A stretch of 64,000 bases of DNA from Chryseobacterium mucoviscidosis (GCF_002177115.1 NZ_MVAG01000193.1:1-64000), one strand, 5' to 3'; shown: positions 52,136 through 62,057, counted from the first letter of the stretch. Numbers and translations: made by a program. Notes: generated by a model from the sequence alone, not told the origin.

Positions 52136-52987
52136 TCAATCCAAAGCCAGCCTCTTTAAAGACCACGAACTTCCGTTGTAAATATCCAGATCTACTTTTG
52201 TATTAATTCCGTGCACGATTCCGTTTTCTGTAAACTGCCAGAAATCCCAGTCTGCATCGGGTGATGGAGCCGGAACATCATTGTAATTCGCTAGCCAGAG
52301 CGGATAATCATCAAATTCGCCCTTCAGAAAATCTTTGTAATAATGATAATACGTATAAATAATGGGTTTTTCGCCGTAAGTTTCCTCTACAATTTTGCAC
52401 CACACTTTAAGGTCTTCAACCAGTTTTTTATTTGTTTTGCGTTTCGGGATTTTTTCAATATCCAAAATCGGTGGAAGATCACCGCTTTCAAGCTTTACAT
52501 TTTCAAGAAAATTATTCGCTTGAATGACAGGATCTTCATCTGCCCTGTAAAAATGGTATGCTCCCCGTATTAAATCCTGCTTTTTAGCCTGCTCCCAGAA
52601 ATCAGAAAAATGTTTGTCAGCATTTCGGTTTCCCATCGTTGCACGCATCACCACAAACTCCAGCGGAATGGTTTTGTTTCCGATCGTAAGATTGTCCCAT
52701 TTAATATCTTCTTTATTCTGATAATGCGAAATATCAAACCCGTAAGTTTTATCTAAATTATTGGACAGGATTTTCTGTATTCTCAGAGTTTCCGTTTCAC
52801 TGTTGTGAAGCTTTCTGTGAGTAAATTTATTGAAATATAAAGCGTAATAATAGCTTATGGACTGTCTTAAATACAATCCTGTTCCGATAAGAGCAATAAT
52901 TAAAATTCCCAGCACAATTTTTCTGCGGAAAAGATATTTTTTCCGGCGGTTTTTATGAATCTTTTTGGCGGTTTTTTTGCTGTACAT
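52136..52987 (-). CDS. GH25 family lysozyme, membrane anchored
   Basis: A 283-aa protein from ATG 52987 (MYSKKTAKKIHKNRRKKYLFRRK). A highly basic N-terminus precedes one TM helix (IVLGILIIALIGTGLYL), so the catalytic domain faces the periplasm. GH25 motifs are YGFDISHYQNKEDIKWDNL, FVVMRATMGNRNADKHFSDFWEQAKK, the acidic pair in DLPPILDIEKIP, and DWDFWQFTENG. It cleaves the beta-1,4 bond of peptidoglycan. A longer frame to 53026 is possible, but its extra residues cover the divergent promoter region. It may act in wall turnover rather than defence, as the anchor suggests. Confidence 0.87.
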   Translation of the reverse strand: MYSKKTAKKIHKNRRKKYLFRRKIVLGILIIALIGTGLYLRQSISYYYALYFNKFTHRKLHNSETETLRIQKILSNNLDKTYGFDISHYQNKEDIKWDNLTIGNKTIPLEFVVMRATMGNRNADKHFSDFWEQAKKQDLIRGAYHFYRADEDPVIQANNFLENVKLESGDLPPILDIEKIPKRKTNKKLVEDLKVWCKIVEETYGEKPIIYTYYHYYKDFLKGEFDDYPLWLANYNDVPAPSPDADWDFWQFTENGIVHGINTKVDLDIYNGSSWSLKRLALD

Positions 52988-53049
52988 CGTTTGTGAATAA
53001 AGATTTACAAAACTAACTTTTTTCACTTCTAAATGCTAAATAAAATCAG

Positions 53050-53057
53050 TAAATTTG
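53050..53057 (+). promoter_or_regulatory. -7 box of the NDH-2/trmD operon
   Basis: TAAATTTG ends only 6 bp before the ATG at 53064, so the transcript is predicted to be leaderless or nearly so. The in-frame TTG at 53055 is part of the box and not a start. Confidence 0.55.
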
Positions 53058-53063
53058 TGTACT

Positions 53064-54326
53064 ATGGAAACACGCGAAAAGATCATCATCATTGGAGGAG
53101 GTTTTGCGGGGCTGCAGCTTGCGAAAACGTTGAATAACAAGAACAAAAAGGTAATTGTTCTGGATCGGGTAAACCATCATATGTTTCAGCCGCTTTTCTA
53201 TCAGGTCGCATGCGGAAGGATAGAACCTTCCAATATCTCTTTTCCTTTCAGAAAAATTTTTCAGCGTTCCAGAAATACCCAGTTTCGTTTAACGGAGGTT
53301 AAGGAAATCGATACCGCAAATAATAAAGTCATCACCGACGAAGCGGAATTTACCTACGATAAACTCATCATCGCAACAGGATGTAAAACCAATTTTTTTG
53401 GCAATAATGATCTTGCAGGGAAAGCTTTCGGAATGAAAAATACTCAGGAAGCGATCAGTATCCGAAACCATGTTTTAATGACTTTCGAAAAGCTGATTCT
53501 AGAAAAGAGCCGAAGCGACGACGGAAACTGGAACATCGTAATCGTAGGAAGCGGACCGACCGGAGTAGAATTAGCCGGAGCTTTTTCGGAGATGAAAAAA
53601 GAAATTCTGCCGCGAGATTATCCTTATATGAATTTTGATCATCTGAAGATTATTCTGGTAAGTTCTACAGAAAAACCTTTGGCAGTAATGAGTCCGGAAG
53701 CTCAGCAAAAATCTGAAAAATATTTAAAAGATTTAGGCGTTACATTTTTAAGCCAGGAATATGTTACAGATTATGACGGCGATAAAGTGTATATGAAAAG
53801 CGGAAAAACCATTCCGTCCAATAATGTAATCTGGGCAGCCGGCGTTACAGGAAATGTTGTAGATGGTTTTCCTGCCGAAAAATTAATAAAAAACAGATAC
53901 ATTACAGACAGATACAATAAAATAAAAGGCTACGATAATGTCTTTGCAATCGGAGATATTGCGTATATGGAAACTCCGAAATATCCGCAGGGTCATCCGC
54001 AGGTGGCAAACGTAGCAATTAATCAGGCAAAAAATTTGGGAAGGAATCTCTTAAAGAAGAATGCAGGTGAATGGGTGGAATATGAGTATGACGACAAAGG
54101 TTCTTTGGCTACCATCGGAAAACACAGAGCGGTCGTAGATTTACCATTTGTTAAATTTCAGGGATTTCTGGCGTGGTATTTCTGGATGTTTTTACATTTA
54201 ATGCTTATTTTAAGTGTAAGAAACAAGCTTGCCGTGTTCTTTAACTGGATGTGGAGCTATTTTAACAAAGATTCTTCCTTAAGATTAATAATTTTGCCGA
54301 ATAAGAAAAACGAAACAGTACAATGA
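53064..54326 (+). CDS. ndh: type II NADH:quinone oxidoreductase (NDH-2)
   Basis: A 420-aa protein. FAD-binding [18 protein letters not shown] lies at the N-terminus, NAD-binding [21 protein letters not shown] near 155-175, and the ATG/AIGDIA segment ([37 protein letters not shown]) in the second FAD site. The C-terminal [13 protein letters not shown] amphipathic/hydrophobic region attaches it to the membrane face. It passes electrons from NADH to menaquinone without proton pumping. It overlaps trmD by 4 bp (ATGA), an unusual pairing that gives translational coupling. Confidence 0.9.
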   Translation: METREKIIIIGGGFAGLQLAKTLNNKNKKVIVLDRVNHHMFQPLFYQVACGRIEPSNISFPFRKIFQRSRNTQFRLTEVKEIDTANNKVITDEAEFTYDKLIIATGCKTNFFGNNDLAGKAFGMKNTQEAISIRNHVLMTFEKLILEKSRSDDGNWNIVIVGSGPTGVELAGAFSEMKKEILPRDYPYMNFDHLKIILVSSTEKPLAVMSPEAQQKSEKYLKDLGVTFLSQEYVTDYDGDKVYMKSGKTIPSNNVIWAAGVTGNVVDGFPAEKLIKNRYITDRYNKIKGYDNVFAIGDIAYMETPKYPQGHPQVANVAINQAKNLGRNLLKKNAGEWVEYEYDDKGSLATIGKHRAVVDLPFVKFQGFLAWYFWMFLHLMLILSVRNKLAVFFNWMWSYFNKDSSLRLIILPNKKNETVQ

Positions 54327-54994
54327 GAATTGATATAATAAGCGTACTTCCGGAACTGATGGAAAGTCCGTTTAAAACTTCTATTTTAAGAAGAGCGATT
54401 GATAAAGGTTTGGCAGAAGTTCATTTCCATCATTTGAGAGAGTGGGGAATCAACAAAAAAAAGCAGATTGATGATGAGCCTTACGGCGGCGGTGCAGGAA
54501 TGGTGATGATGGTAGAACCTTTAGACAATTGTATTTCAGAATTAAAATCTCAGAGAGAATACGATGAGGTGATTTATCTTACTCCGGATGGAGTTACGCT
54601 GAACCAAAAAATTGCCAACACACTTTCTATTAAAAATAACCTGATCTTCTTATGCGGTCATTATAAAGGTATTGATCAGCGCGTGAGAGATCTGCACATC
54701 ACAAAGGAAATTTCAATCGGAGATTATGTTCTTACCGGCGGAGAATTGGCAGCCTGCGTTCTTGCAGATTCTGTAATCCGACTGCTTCCGGGTGTTCTGA
54801 ATGATGAACAAAGTGCTTTAACGGATAGTTTTCAGGACGATCTTTTATCTCCTCCAATTTATACAAGACCAGAAGTTTACAAAGGTCTGGAAGTTCCTAA
54901 AGTTTTACTGAGCGGAAATTTTGCCAAAATTGAAGAATGGAGACATGATGAAGCCGTAAGAATTACCACGGAAAAACGCCCCGATCTGCTTTAA
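54323..54994 (+). CDS. trmD: tRNA (guanine-37-N1)-methyltransferase
   Basis: A 223-aa protein. SPOUT trefoil-knot motifs are [21 protein letters not shown] and [38 protein letters not shown] forms the substrate loop. It methylates G37 of tRNAs reading CNN codons (Leu, Pro, Arg) and prevents frameshifting. It is essential in most bacteria. Usually found with rpsP-rimM-rplS, here it stands after NDH-2 with a 4-bp overlap, so its translation probably depends on that gene. Confidence 0.96.
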   Translation: MRIDIISVLPELMESPFKTSILRRAIDKGLAEVHFHHLREWGINKKKQIDDEPYGGGAGMVMMVEPLDNCISELKSQREYDEVIYLTPDGVTLNQKIANTLSIKNNLIFLCGHYKGIDQRVRDLHITKEISIGDYVLTGGELAACVLADSVIRLLPGVLNDEQSALTDSFQDDLLSPPIYTRPEVYKGLEVPKVLLSGNFAKIEEWRHDEAVRITTEKRPDLL

Positions 54995-55364
54995 AATAGA
55001 CAAAAACAATCGTTTTTTAGAAACCGCCAAATTTTTTAAATTTTTACAACGATAATTGATTGCCGTTGCGAAGAAATGGTTGAAAATTTTTCATTTACCT
55101 AACTGTTCATAGAATTTTTTCTACCAAAAAATTTAATTTTAAAAACAGTTTTTATTTAGACTTAAAGGTGAATATTGTGTTATGGATAATATTTTTAATT
55201 AAAATTGTTTATCTGGTTTAAAATATTCTTTTAATTGTCTATATTTGAATGATAAAATTAATTGTTGAAATTTGTTAAAATTATTAACGATATATTAAAT
55301 AAAATAATAAATTTACATAATCAATTTTATAAAAGGAATTGTTTGAAATCTGAAAAGTGTGGTA
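54995..55364. other. long AT-rich intergenic region
   Basis: A 370-bp gap. It contains a -7-like TATATTTG at 55240-55247, over 110 bp before the next gene, without a clear -33 TTG. No terminator hairpin for trmD and no gene was found. A long leader for the next gene is possible. Confidence 0.55.
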
Positions 55365-56300
55365 ATGGAGCTGTTTAGTTTTTACAACGTTGAAAATCTG
55401 TTTTTACCGGATCCGAAGCCGATGCATAAATTAGATCCTACAATATCAGGACTTAGAAATTGGGATGAAAGCAGATACAGGAATAAACTTTCCAAGATTG
55501 CACATGTTTTCAGGCTGATGAAGGAGGAAAGCGGTGTTTTGCCTTTTATGATTGGTCTTTCTGAGGTTTCCGGAAGGAAAGTTCTGGAGGATCTTGTGGA
55601 GATGGAACCTTTCAATTCGCAATACGGAATTGTGCACTACAATTCTATGGACGAGAGAAGGGTAGATGTAGCCTTATTATATGATAAAAATAAAGTGGAA
55701 GTAATAGACTCAGAAACCATTACTTTCTTTTTTGAAATTATAAACAGAAACACAGGAAATTACGATACAACAAGAGACATTCTTTACTCGAGAGTAAGAT
55801 ATAAAGACGAAATTATTAATGTTTTTATCGCGCATCTTCCCTCTAAACGCGAAAAAGACGTTAATAAACCGAAAAGAGACTTTATCCTTTCCGAGATTCG
55901 GGAGAGAATTCTTAAGATTGTACAGAATGATAAAGAAAACGTATTGCTGTGTGGTGATTTTAATGAAAACCCAGATGATGAAAATTTAGTAAAAATTCTT
56001 TTTGATGATGCAGGAAAAAAAGTATTGGAAAATCCTTTCCAGCGTCTGTTTTCCACAAGAAATTATTCTACTTTTCATTATAAATCGGGATTGCTGTATG
56101 ACCAGATCATTTTATCGAAGTCTTTCTTTGATGATGACCGTGGTCTGAAATTTCAGGAGGCGAAAATATTTAATTCTGAAAAACTCAGCAGCCGCGACAG
56201 AAAATTTGCAGGCAGACCCTACAGAACCTACGCAGGAACGAGGTATTTGGGTGGTTATAGCGATCATTTTCCGGTTTTTATAAAATTCAGGAATTTGTAA
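55365..56300 (+). CDS. endonuclease/exonuclease/phosphatase family protein
   Basis: A 311-aa protein from ATG 55365 (MELFSFYNVENLF); a GTG two codons upstream is the alternative. EEP-fold motifs include the N-terminal FYNVENLF (Asn for metal), MIGLSEVSGRKVLEDLV (Glu), INVFIAHLPSKREKD (His), LLCGDFNENPDD (Asp/Asn) and the C-terminal GGYSDHFPVFIKF (Asp-His). It is a Mg-dependent phosphodiesterase or phosphatase with no signal peptide, so it acts in the cytosol. The substrate is unknown. The Lrp/AsnC gene follows 32 bp later. Confidence 0.9.
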   Translation: MELFSFYNVENLFLPDPKPMHKLDPTISGLRNWDESRYRNKLSKIAHVFRLMKEESGVLPFMIGLSEVSGRKVLEDLVEMEPFNSQYGIVHYNSMDERRVDVALLYDKNKVEVIDSETITFFFEIINRNTGNYDTTRDILYSRVRYKDEIINVFIAHLPSKREKDVNKPKRDFILSEIRERILKIVQNDKENVLLCGDFNENPDDENLVKILFDDAGKKVLENPFQRLFSTRNYSTFHYKSGLLYDQIILSKSFFDDDRGLKFQEAKIFNSEKLSSRDRKFAGRPYRTYAGTRYLGGYSDHFPVFIKFRNL

Positions 56301-56332
56301 CAGACGTAAAAAACATAAATAAAGTAGAAAGA

Positions 56333-56803
56333 ATGAAAAATTCAAACAACACGAGTTATCAGTTAGATTCAATCGATAAAGAAATTATCTATATGTTAAT
56401 GGATAATGCAAAATCTTCGCTAGCTCATATTTCAAAAAATGTAGGAATATCTACAACAGCAGTTCATCAAAGGATTAAAAAACTTGAACAGGCAGGGGTT
56501 ATTGAAAATTCAATTTCCTTTTTAAATCCTAAGAAAATCGGCTATAAAGTTATTTCTTACATCGGCGTATTTCTGGATCAGCCAAGTCATTATCCCGACA
56601 TGGTAAAATCTCTTAAAGACATTAATGAAGTGGTGGAAGCCCATTACACAACAGGAAATTATACCATTTTCCTGAAAGTTCTTTGTAAAGATAACGACCA
56701 TCTTATGCAGATTCTGAGTAAGCTTCAGCAACTGAAAGGGGTGATAAGAACAGAAACTTTCATATCTTTGGAACAGGGTATTTACAGACAACTGAAAGTA
56801 TAA
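56333..56803 (+). CDS. Lrp/AsnC family transcriptional regulator
   Basis: A 156-aa protein. The N-terminal HTH is DSIDKEIIYMLMDNAKSSLAHISKNVGISTTAVHQRIKKLEQAGVI (16-61), and the C-terminal RAM ligand-binding domain spans about 75-150 (VVEAHYTTGNYTIFLKVLCKDNDHLMQIL). It probably binds an amino acid and forms octamers, as known for Lrp. It sits 6 bp before deoC, so it may be co-transcribed; whether it controls deoC is unknown. Confidence 0.92.
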   Translation: MKNSNNTSYQLDSIDKEIIYMLMDNAKSSLAHISKNVGISTTAVHQRIKKLEQAGVIENSISFLNPKKIGYKVISYIGVFLDQPSHYPDMVKSLKDINEVVEAHYTTGNYTIFLKVLCKDNDHLMQILSKLQQLKGVIRTETFISLEQGIYRQLKV

Positions 56804-56809
56804 TAAATT

Positions 56810-57553
56810 ATGAATATTGCACAATATCTGGATTCAACATATTTGAAAACACCTGCACAGTCGGGTCTGTCACAGAAAGAAACTTTACAGAAAGATATAG
56901 AACTTACGCAGGAAGCGATAGATCATGGTATTTTTGCCGTGATGATCCGTCCCGATTATATTTCTGAAATTAAAAAGTATATTCAGGAAAAGAATTCGGA
57001 TGTTGTGGTTGGAACGGTCATCGGGTTTCATGAAGGAACCTATTCTGTAGAGGAAAAACTTGCAGAAGCCGAAAAAGCAATTGCAGACGGAGCAGATGAA
57101 CTGGATTTTGTAATCAATTACAGTGCTTATACTAAAGGTGATCTTGAGCTTGTAAAGAATGAATTTATACAATGTACAAAGCTTTGTCTGGAACACCATA
57201 AAATTGCAAAATGGATCATCGAAATCGCAGCTTTAACTGATGAGCAGATTGCTGATCTTACCAAAAATATTTCCGGTTGGGCAGAAGAAAACTTTTCCGA
57301 AAACGATTTGTCTAAAATTTTCGTAAAGTCTTCCACAGGTTTCTATGAGACAGAAGGAGGAAAACCCAACGGAGCAACTTTTGAAGGAATTAAAATCATG
57401 GTGGAAAACGCCGGAAAACTTCCTGTAAAAGCAGCAGGAGGAGTAAGAACTCCGGAAGATGCCGAAAAAATGATCAGTCTTGGTGTAAAAAGAATAGGAA
57501 CTTCATCTGCATTGGCGTTAATTAAAAACCAATCGGCTTCGGAAGGATATTAA
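56810..57553 (+). CDS. deoC: deoxyribose-phosphate aldolase
   Basis: A 247-aa protein. The Schiff-base Lys173 is in KIFVKSSTGF, with further conserved residues in DELDFVINYSAY and AAGGVRTPEDAEKMISLGVKRIGTSSALALI. It cleaves 2-deoxyribose-5-phosphate into glyceraldehyde-3-phosphate and acetaldehyde for nucleoside salvage. No phosphopentomutase or nucleoside phosphorylase gene adjoins it. It ends in a terminator shared with the convergent dusB gene. Confidence 0.95.
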   Translation: MNIAQYLDSTYLKTPAQSGLSQKETLQKDIELTQEAIDHGIFAVMIRPDYISEIKKYIQEKNSDVVVGTVIGFHEGTYSVEEKLAEAEKAIADGADELDFVINYSAYTKGDLELVKNEFIQCTKLCLEHHKIAKWIIEIAALTDEQIADLTKNISGWAEENFSENDLSKIFVKSSTGFYETEGGKPNGATFEGIKIMVENAGKLPVKAAGGVRTPEDAEKMISLGVKRIGTSSALALIKNQSASEGY

Positions 57554-57579
57554 GTGAAAAAATTAACAGTGAAAATAAA

Positions 57580-57617
57580 AAACCATCAACCTATTACTAT
57601 TGATGGTTTCATTTTTT
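57580..57617. terminator. terminator between deoC and dusB
   Basis: AAACCATCAA, loop, TTGATGGTTT followed by CATTTTTT. It lies directly at the dusB stop codon and serves the + strand; the A-run on the other side allows some use in reverse. Confidence 0.88.
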
Positions 57618-58614
57618 ATGCCTGTTGCGCCAAATATTCTGTGTAAAACTCCTGCGTTTCTTTAATCAGTGCATCCATTTCTGCTAAAGTAAACACTTCT
57701 AAAAATTTCTTTCTGAAATCTTTAAAATGAGGAACTCCACGGAAATAATTGCTGTAATGCTGTCTCATTTCCACCAGTCCTAATCTTTCGCCTTTCCATT
57801 CTGCACTCCATTCTGCATGCTGACGAACCGCCAGTAATCGGTCTTCGATTGTAGGAGCCGGCAAATGTTCTCCGGTTTTAAAGAAATGCTTGATTTCGTT
57901 AAAAATCCAGGGATATCCAATCGCAGCACGACCGATCATAATACCGTCACACGCATATTTCTGTTTGTATTCTAACGCCTTTTCAGGAGAATCGATATCA
58001 CCGTTCCCGAAAATCGGAATCTCTATATTAGGATTTTGTTTAATTCTTGAAATATGTTCCCAGTCAGCTTCCCCTTTGTACATCTGCGCACGGGTTCTCG
58101 CGTGAATGGTTAATGCTTTGATGCCTGTTTCCTGAAGACGTTCTGCCACTTCATCTATATTAATGGAAGTACTGTCCCAACCCAAACGCGTTTTTACCGT
58201 TACAGGAAGACTTGTAGAACGTACAACAGCTTTGGTAAGACGAACCATCAGATCAATATCCTTCAAAACTCCTGCTCCTGCTCCTTTACAGACCACTTTT
58301 TTTACAGGACATCCGAAATTGATATCAACCAGATCCGGATTTACCGTTTCCACAATTCTTGCAGACATTGCCATTGCTTCTTCGTCACCTCCAAAAATCT
58401 GAATTCCGACAGGTCTTTCGTAATCGAAAATATCAAGCTTTTTTCTGCTCTTGATAGCATCACGAATTAACCCTTCCGAAGAGATAAACTCCGAATACAT
58501 TAAATCTGCTCCGTGCATTTTGCAAAGTCTTCTGAACGGCGGATCACTCACATCTTCCATCGGTGCAAGCAAAAGCGGAAATTCCGGCAGTTCTATATTG
58601 CCAATTTTTATCAT
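57616..58614 (-). CDS. dusB: tRNA-dihydrouridine synthase B
   Basis: A 332-aa TIM-barrel flavoprotein. FMN-binding MEDVSDPPFRRL is near the N-terminus, NFGCPVKKVVCKGAGAGVL holds the conserved Cys102 and the likely catalytic Cys109, and TVKTRLGWDSTS, LTIHARTRAQMYKGEADW, IFGNGDIDSPEKALEY and GIMIGRAAIGYPWIF follow. It reduces specific uridines in the tRNA D-loop with NADPH. The C-terminal helical domain supports tRNA binding. It is a single gene. Confidence 0.94.
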   Translation of the reverse strand: MIKIGNIELPEFPLLLAPMEDVSDPPFRRLCKMHGADLMYSEFISSEGLIRDAIKSRKKLDIFDYERPVGIQIFGGDEEAMAMSARIVETVNPDLVDINFGCPVKKVVCKGAGAGVLKDIDLMVRLTKAVVRSTSLPVTVKTRLGWDSTSINIDEVAERLQETGIKALTIHARTRAQMYKGEADWEHISRIKQNPNIEIPIFGNGDIDSPEKALEYKQKYACDGIMIGRAAIGYPWIFNEIKHFFKTGEHLPAPTIEDRLLAVRQHAEWSAEWKGERLGLVEMRQHYSNYFRGVPHFKDFRKKFLEVFTLAEMDALIKETQEFYTEYLAQQA

Positions 58615-58738
58615 GGTGCAAATTTACGAATTTCTGAGCATTTCAGAATTTGATAATTTCTATTAATGTAATTGCTGTAAAATAAGCAGTGTAAAAAACG
58701 AAAATCTCAGGTAAATTATAATACTAAGCAAGAAATTT

Positions 58739-58813
58739 AAAACACTCAAACCCTCCAACTCAAAAACTCTCCAACCCTAAAACTCTCCAACTCAAAACCC
58801 CTCCGACTCTAAA
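58739..58813 (-). repeat. GAGAGTTTTAGGGTTG repeat following the stop of the 1082-aa gene
   Basis: On the minus strand, units of GGAGAGTTTTAGGGT and GGAGAGTTTTTGAGTT follow the stop codon (58809-58811) with no gap. There are about five imperfect units in the same orientation relative to the gene as at 47941 and 48076. Confidence 0.7.
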
Positions 58814-61800
58814 AACTCGCCTTCACCTGCATGCTTCCGATATGAATCGTCCGGTCTCCGGAGTTTCTGCCTTCGTAATTTAAATTTAACTGTAGAAAAG
58901 AATTAATCGCCTGCTGAATGAATACACTCCAAACCTGATTTTTCCCCGGTTTTAAACCATCCAACATCTGGTTTCCGACAATACTGAAATTATTGCCGTT
59001 AAAATTATTATTGATGAATGAGAAATTTCCTCTGATAGAAGTTTTTCTGCGTTCCCACTGAATGGTTCCCGTAACATCAAACGCTTTTAGTAATTCTTCT
59101 CCATCCACTCTCTGTTTCTGGCGGAATGCCGAAGAAAGTTCAGCCTGAATGGCATCGGTAAACTTATAGGTTGCTTTTGGCTTCGTTTCAAAATTATTCA
59201 GGCGGTAATCTCTTGTTGAAAATAACTGTGAAGAATTTTGAATATCATGAACTGAATTTTCCCAGTCGATCCGGAATTCTTTATTAAACCAATAGCCGAT
59301 ATTCAGGAAATGCGAAACCTGTTCGCGCTCCTCATTACTGAAATTCGCATTGATGAGATTGTCATTGGAGATGAAACGGTAATTTCCGTTCCAGCCGGAT
59401 TTGTCGGTCGGACTGAACTGTGCGGAAGCCAGAATATTCTGATTTTTAAGAATCATGTCATCACTCTTCTCAAAAGGATTCAAAACCAGAACTTTATCTT
59501 TTTTGAAGAATGAATTTTGTGAGTTTAATGAAATATTGAAATTCCAGCGTTTTAAAAATTTATTTTCTGAATTAAAAACAATCGACGGATTTACAAATAA
59601 CGCGAGCTGAATTTTATTTTTGTTGGAAGGAATATAACGCACCGAATTCGTGTAAATTCTGATGTACTGCGCCAAATCCGAATATTCGGCAATTTCAAAT
59701 TCATCAAGCTGCTGAACACCGTCTCCGTTGTAATCCGTCCATTTATAAATTCCCTGTCCGTCCGTCACTTTAATATACTGAAACTCTCTTTGGGCTTCCT
59801 GTCCGTTCCCAAGTTCATAGAACGCCTGCAAACGCATTCCGTTCTTGAAAAGCTGCTGATTGTAAAGAATATTCCCGACAACGAAGTCATTGTTTCTGGA
59901 AAGATCCACATCTTGATTCTGGTAAAAGAACTTTCTGTAGTGGAGTAGGGCATTCAGCGTTGTTTTTTCTGTTTTGATGATCTGGCTTTCCGCCATCACT
60001 CCCAAAATATTATTCATATTCTGAAGTCGGTTGTCCCGCACAGAATCATTATCACGCATATAAACCTTTGCCAAAAGTTTGGTTCTTGTACTGTCTCCGA
60101 TTTTTTTCTGAACAAAAATTTCTTTCCAGCTAAAACTGGTAACATCCATAAGCTGGGTATCGTTGTACTTCTTTTCGTTGTGTTCCATGCTTCCGCCAAT
60201 CGCCCAGCTTCCTTTTTTACCGGTAAACTCAGTGGAAACCCCGCCTCTGATGAACTTGGTGTCCTGAAGTACAGCATTGGTATTCAGATAGGATAAATTT
60301 CCTTTTGTGAAAAATTTACCGCTGATCCACCCAAAATCCAGATCATTCTTTATTCCTTTATATGTTTCCTGCTCATCAAGATAATTGATTCTGTAATTTA
60401 AGGTAGATTTATTGTTCCATTTGTTCAAAAAGCTGAAGATAAATCTGTTCTGCGTTCTTCCGCTGAACTCCTGCGCAAGGTTGAAATCTCTGGAGAATTC
60501 CACATCATTAATTCGGTCTAAAATGTGGAACTGCTTGTCTATATATTGATATTCGAAATTCGGAGTTCCTTTCCAGTTGTTTTTGGTGAAGGTTTTGTTT
60601 CCGAAAATTCTCCATGCATATCCTATATTTTGCTGAGAATCTTTTGATGAAAATAAATTGACATCATAATTACTCACAGATATATCGGCTCCTATTTTTC
60701 CGTCTTTCAATAAATATTCTGAGTTTACAGAATACACCTGCGATTTCTCCGGTGAAGGAAGTTTCCTTACGGCACGATAATCTCCCATGTTGGGACCAAC
60801 GTAAGCGAAAACACGCCCGTTGTTGGTGGTCTGCGTAATTTTATAGTCTCCTAAATTAGCCCCGAAATACGTGTAAGAAACACTGTATAACGTTTGTGTG
60901 GCATCGGTTGAAAACTCATAATAATTTCCTCCCGAACTTTGAACCAGTTTATATAAGATTTTATTGACATCATATTCTGTCACCACTCCGGAAGGAGCAT
61001 ACATTAAATTCGGATTGTTTCCGGCTTCTGCAAGAATCTGCTGATCTTCCTGTGAAAGATTTAAAGAAAGCGGTGCATTTTTATTGTCGTTTTCCATAAA
61101 CCAGTTCAGTCCGAGCTTCAGTTTTTCCCTTTTATGCTCAACTTTTCCGGTAAATAAATATCTTGAGTAATTTCTATTGGTATAATTATAAGATATCGTA
61201 ATGAAATTCTGCTGGAAGATCGGTCGGAAACTGGTAAAAGTAACTTCTCCGGTATTGTAATTGATGATATAATCCTGATTTTCACCACGCTTCATCAAGA
61301 TTCCGTCGATGAAAACCTGTTCAGAACCTGAAATTAAAGTGATAAACTGTTCGCCGTTTTTCCCGGTTAAACGGTAAGGTCCCTGATTTCCTTCCACTCC
61401 CTGAAAACGGATTCTGTGAAATTCACTTCGGGCAACCCCCATCGAAACATCCACAAAGGTTTTATTCTCTTTCCCGAATTCCGTCTGAAATTCGAGTCCC
61501 ATGCTTCTTCGCTGATATTTGGCAAAATAATTTTTAGCTTCTACCAAATCCAGATGTCCCGCTCTCAATATCGATTTATCCTTGATATTAAGCTGCATAT
61601 AAATTTTGTCGAATTCCTCAAGCGTTTGTGTATATCCATCTGCCTGAATCGGGAGATTGTGATCCGAAATACTTGCAAGAATGGTTACGTCTTTTGAAAG
61701 TCTTCCGGAAATCTGTAGATCCATTGAACTTTGTACAGACTGTCCCTGATTGTTCCCAAACGTAATCCCGCGAATGATGGATCCTTTGGAATTTAATTCC

Positions 61801-62057
61801 CCTAAAAATCTTTTTTTATCATTTTTAGCAAGAACTCCTTCATCTACAATAATACGGTTGTTGGTTTTTACAAAATCCAGCGTGTCTTTTGCGAAAATAT
61901 CCTGCTCAAATCTTGCAGCAAGGATGCTGTCCTGCCTAAGACTGTCATTTTTAAGAGTGTCTTGCGGAAGATTGGGATTTTTCCATGTAAATACCTGAGC
62001 ATTTCCTGAAAATATGCCCACGAACAACAACACGAATATCAGAATAAAATTTCGCAA
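58809..62057 (-). CDS. large outer-membrane protein of unknown function
   Basis: A 1082-aa protein. A signal peptide (1-20, FSGNAQ) is followed by an N-terminal region (100-260) with GSIIRGITFGNNQGQSVQSSMDLQISGRLSKDVTILASISDHNLP, RRSMGLEFQTEFG and FITLISGSEQVFIDGILMKRGENQDYIINYNTGEVTFTSFRPIF, then about 700 residues of alternating aromatic/polar strands, ending in MQVKASF with terminal Phe. This pattern indicates a very large beta-barrel or beta-solenoid in the outer membrane. I recall similar proteins in most Flavobacteriia but no assigned role. It lacks a TonB plug and a T9SS domain. An EF-hand-like DYNGDGVQQLDEFEIAE lies near residue 770. Confidence 0.8.
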   Translation of the reverse strand: MRNFILIFVLLFVGIFSGNAQVFTWKNPNLPQDTLKNDSLRQDSILAARFEQDIFAKDTLDFVKTNNRIIVDEGVLAKNDKKRFLGELNSKGSIIRGITFGNNQGQSVQSSMDLQISGRLSKDVTILASISDHNLPIQADGYTQTLEEFDKIYMQLNIKDKSILRAGHLDLVEAKNYFAKYQRRSMGLEFQTEFGKENKTFVDVSMGVARSEFHRIRFQGVEGNQGPYRLTGKNGEQFITLISGSEQVFIDGILMKRGENQDYIINYNTGEVTFTSFRPIFQQNFITISYNYTNRNYSRYLFTGKVEHKREKLKLGLNWFMENDNKNAPLSLNLSQEDQQILAEAGNNPNLMYAPSGVVTEYDVNKILYKLVQSSGGNYYEFSTDATQTLYSVSYTYFGANLGDYKITQTTNNGRVFAYVGPNMGDYRAVRKLPSPEKSQVYSVNSEYLLKDGKIGADISVSNYDVNLFSSKDSQQNIGYAWRIFGNKTFTKNNWKGTPNFEYQYIDKQFHILDRINDVEFSRDFNLAQEFSGRTQNRFIFSFLNKWNNKSTLNYRINYLDEQETYKGIKNDLDFGWISGKFFTKGNLSYLNTNAVLQDTKFIRGGVSTEFTGKKGSWAIGGSMEHNEKKYNDTQLMDVTSFSWKEIFVQKKIGDSTRTKLLAKVYMRDNDSVRDNRLQNMNNILGVMAESQIIKTEKTTLNALLHYRKFFYQNQDVDLSRNNDFVVGNILYNQQLFKNGMRLQAFYELGNGQEAQREFQYIKVTDGQGIYKWTDYNGDGVQQLDEFEIAEYSDLAQYIRIYTNSVRYIPSNKNKIQLALFVNPSIVFNSENKFLKRWNFNISLNSQNSFFKKDKVLVLNPFEKSDDMILKNQNILASAQFSPTDKSGWNGNYRFISNDNLINANFSNEEREQVSHFLNIGYWFNKEFRIDWENSVHDIQNSSQLFSTRDYRLNNFETKPKATYKFTDAIQAELSSAFRQKQRVDGEELLKAFDVTGTIQWERRKTSIRGNFSFINNNFNGNNFSIVGNQMLDGLKPGKNQVWSVFIQQAINSFLQLNLNYEGRNSGDRTIHIGSMQVKASF

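Noticed and set aside
53055-53063. TTG start for NDH-2
   Set aside because: The codon lies in the TAAATTTG box; ATG 53064 is 9 bp downstream and fits the family start.
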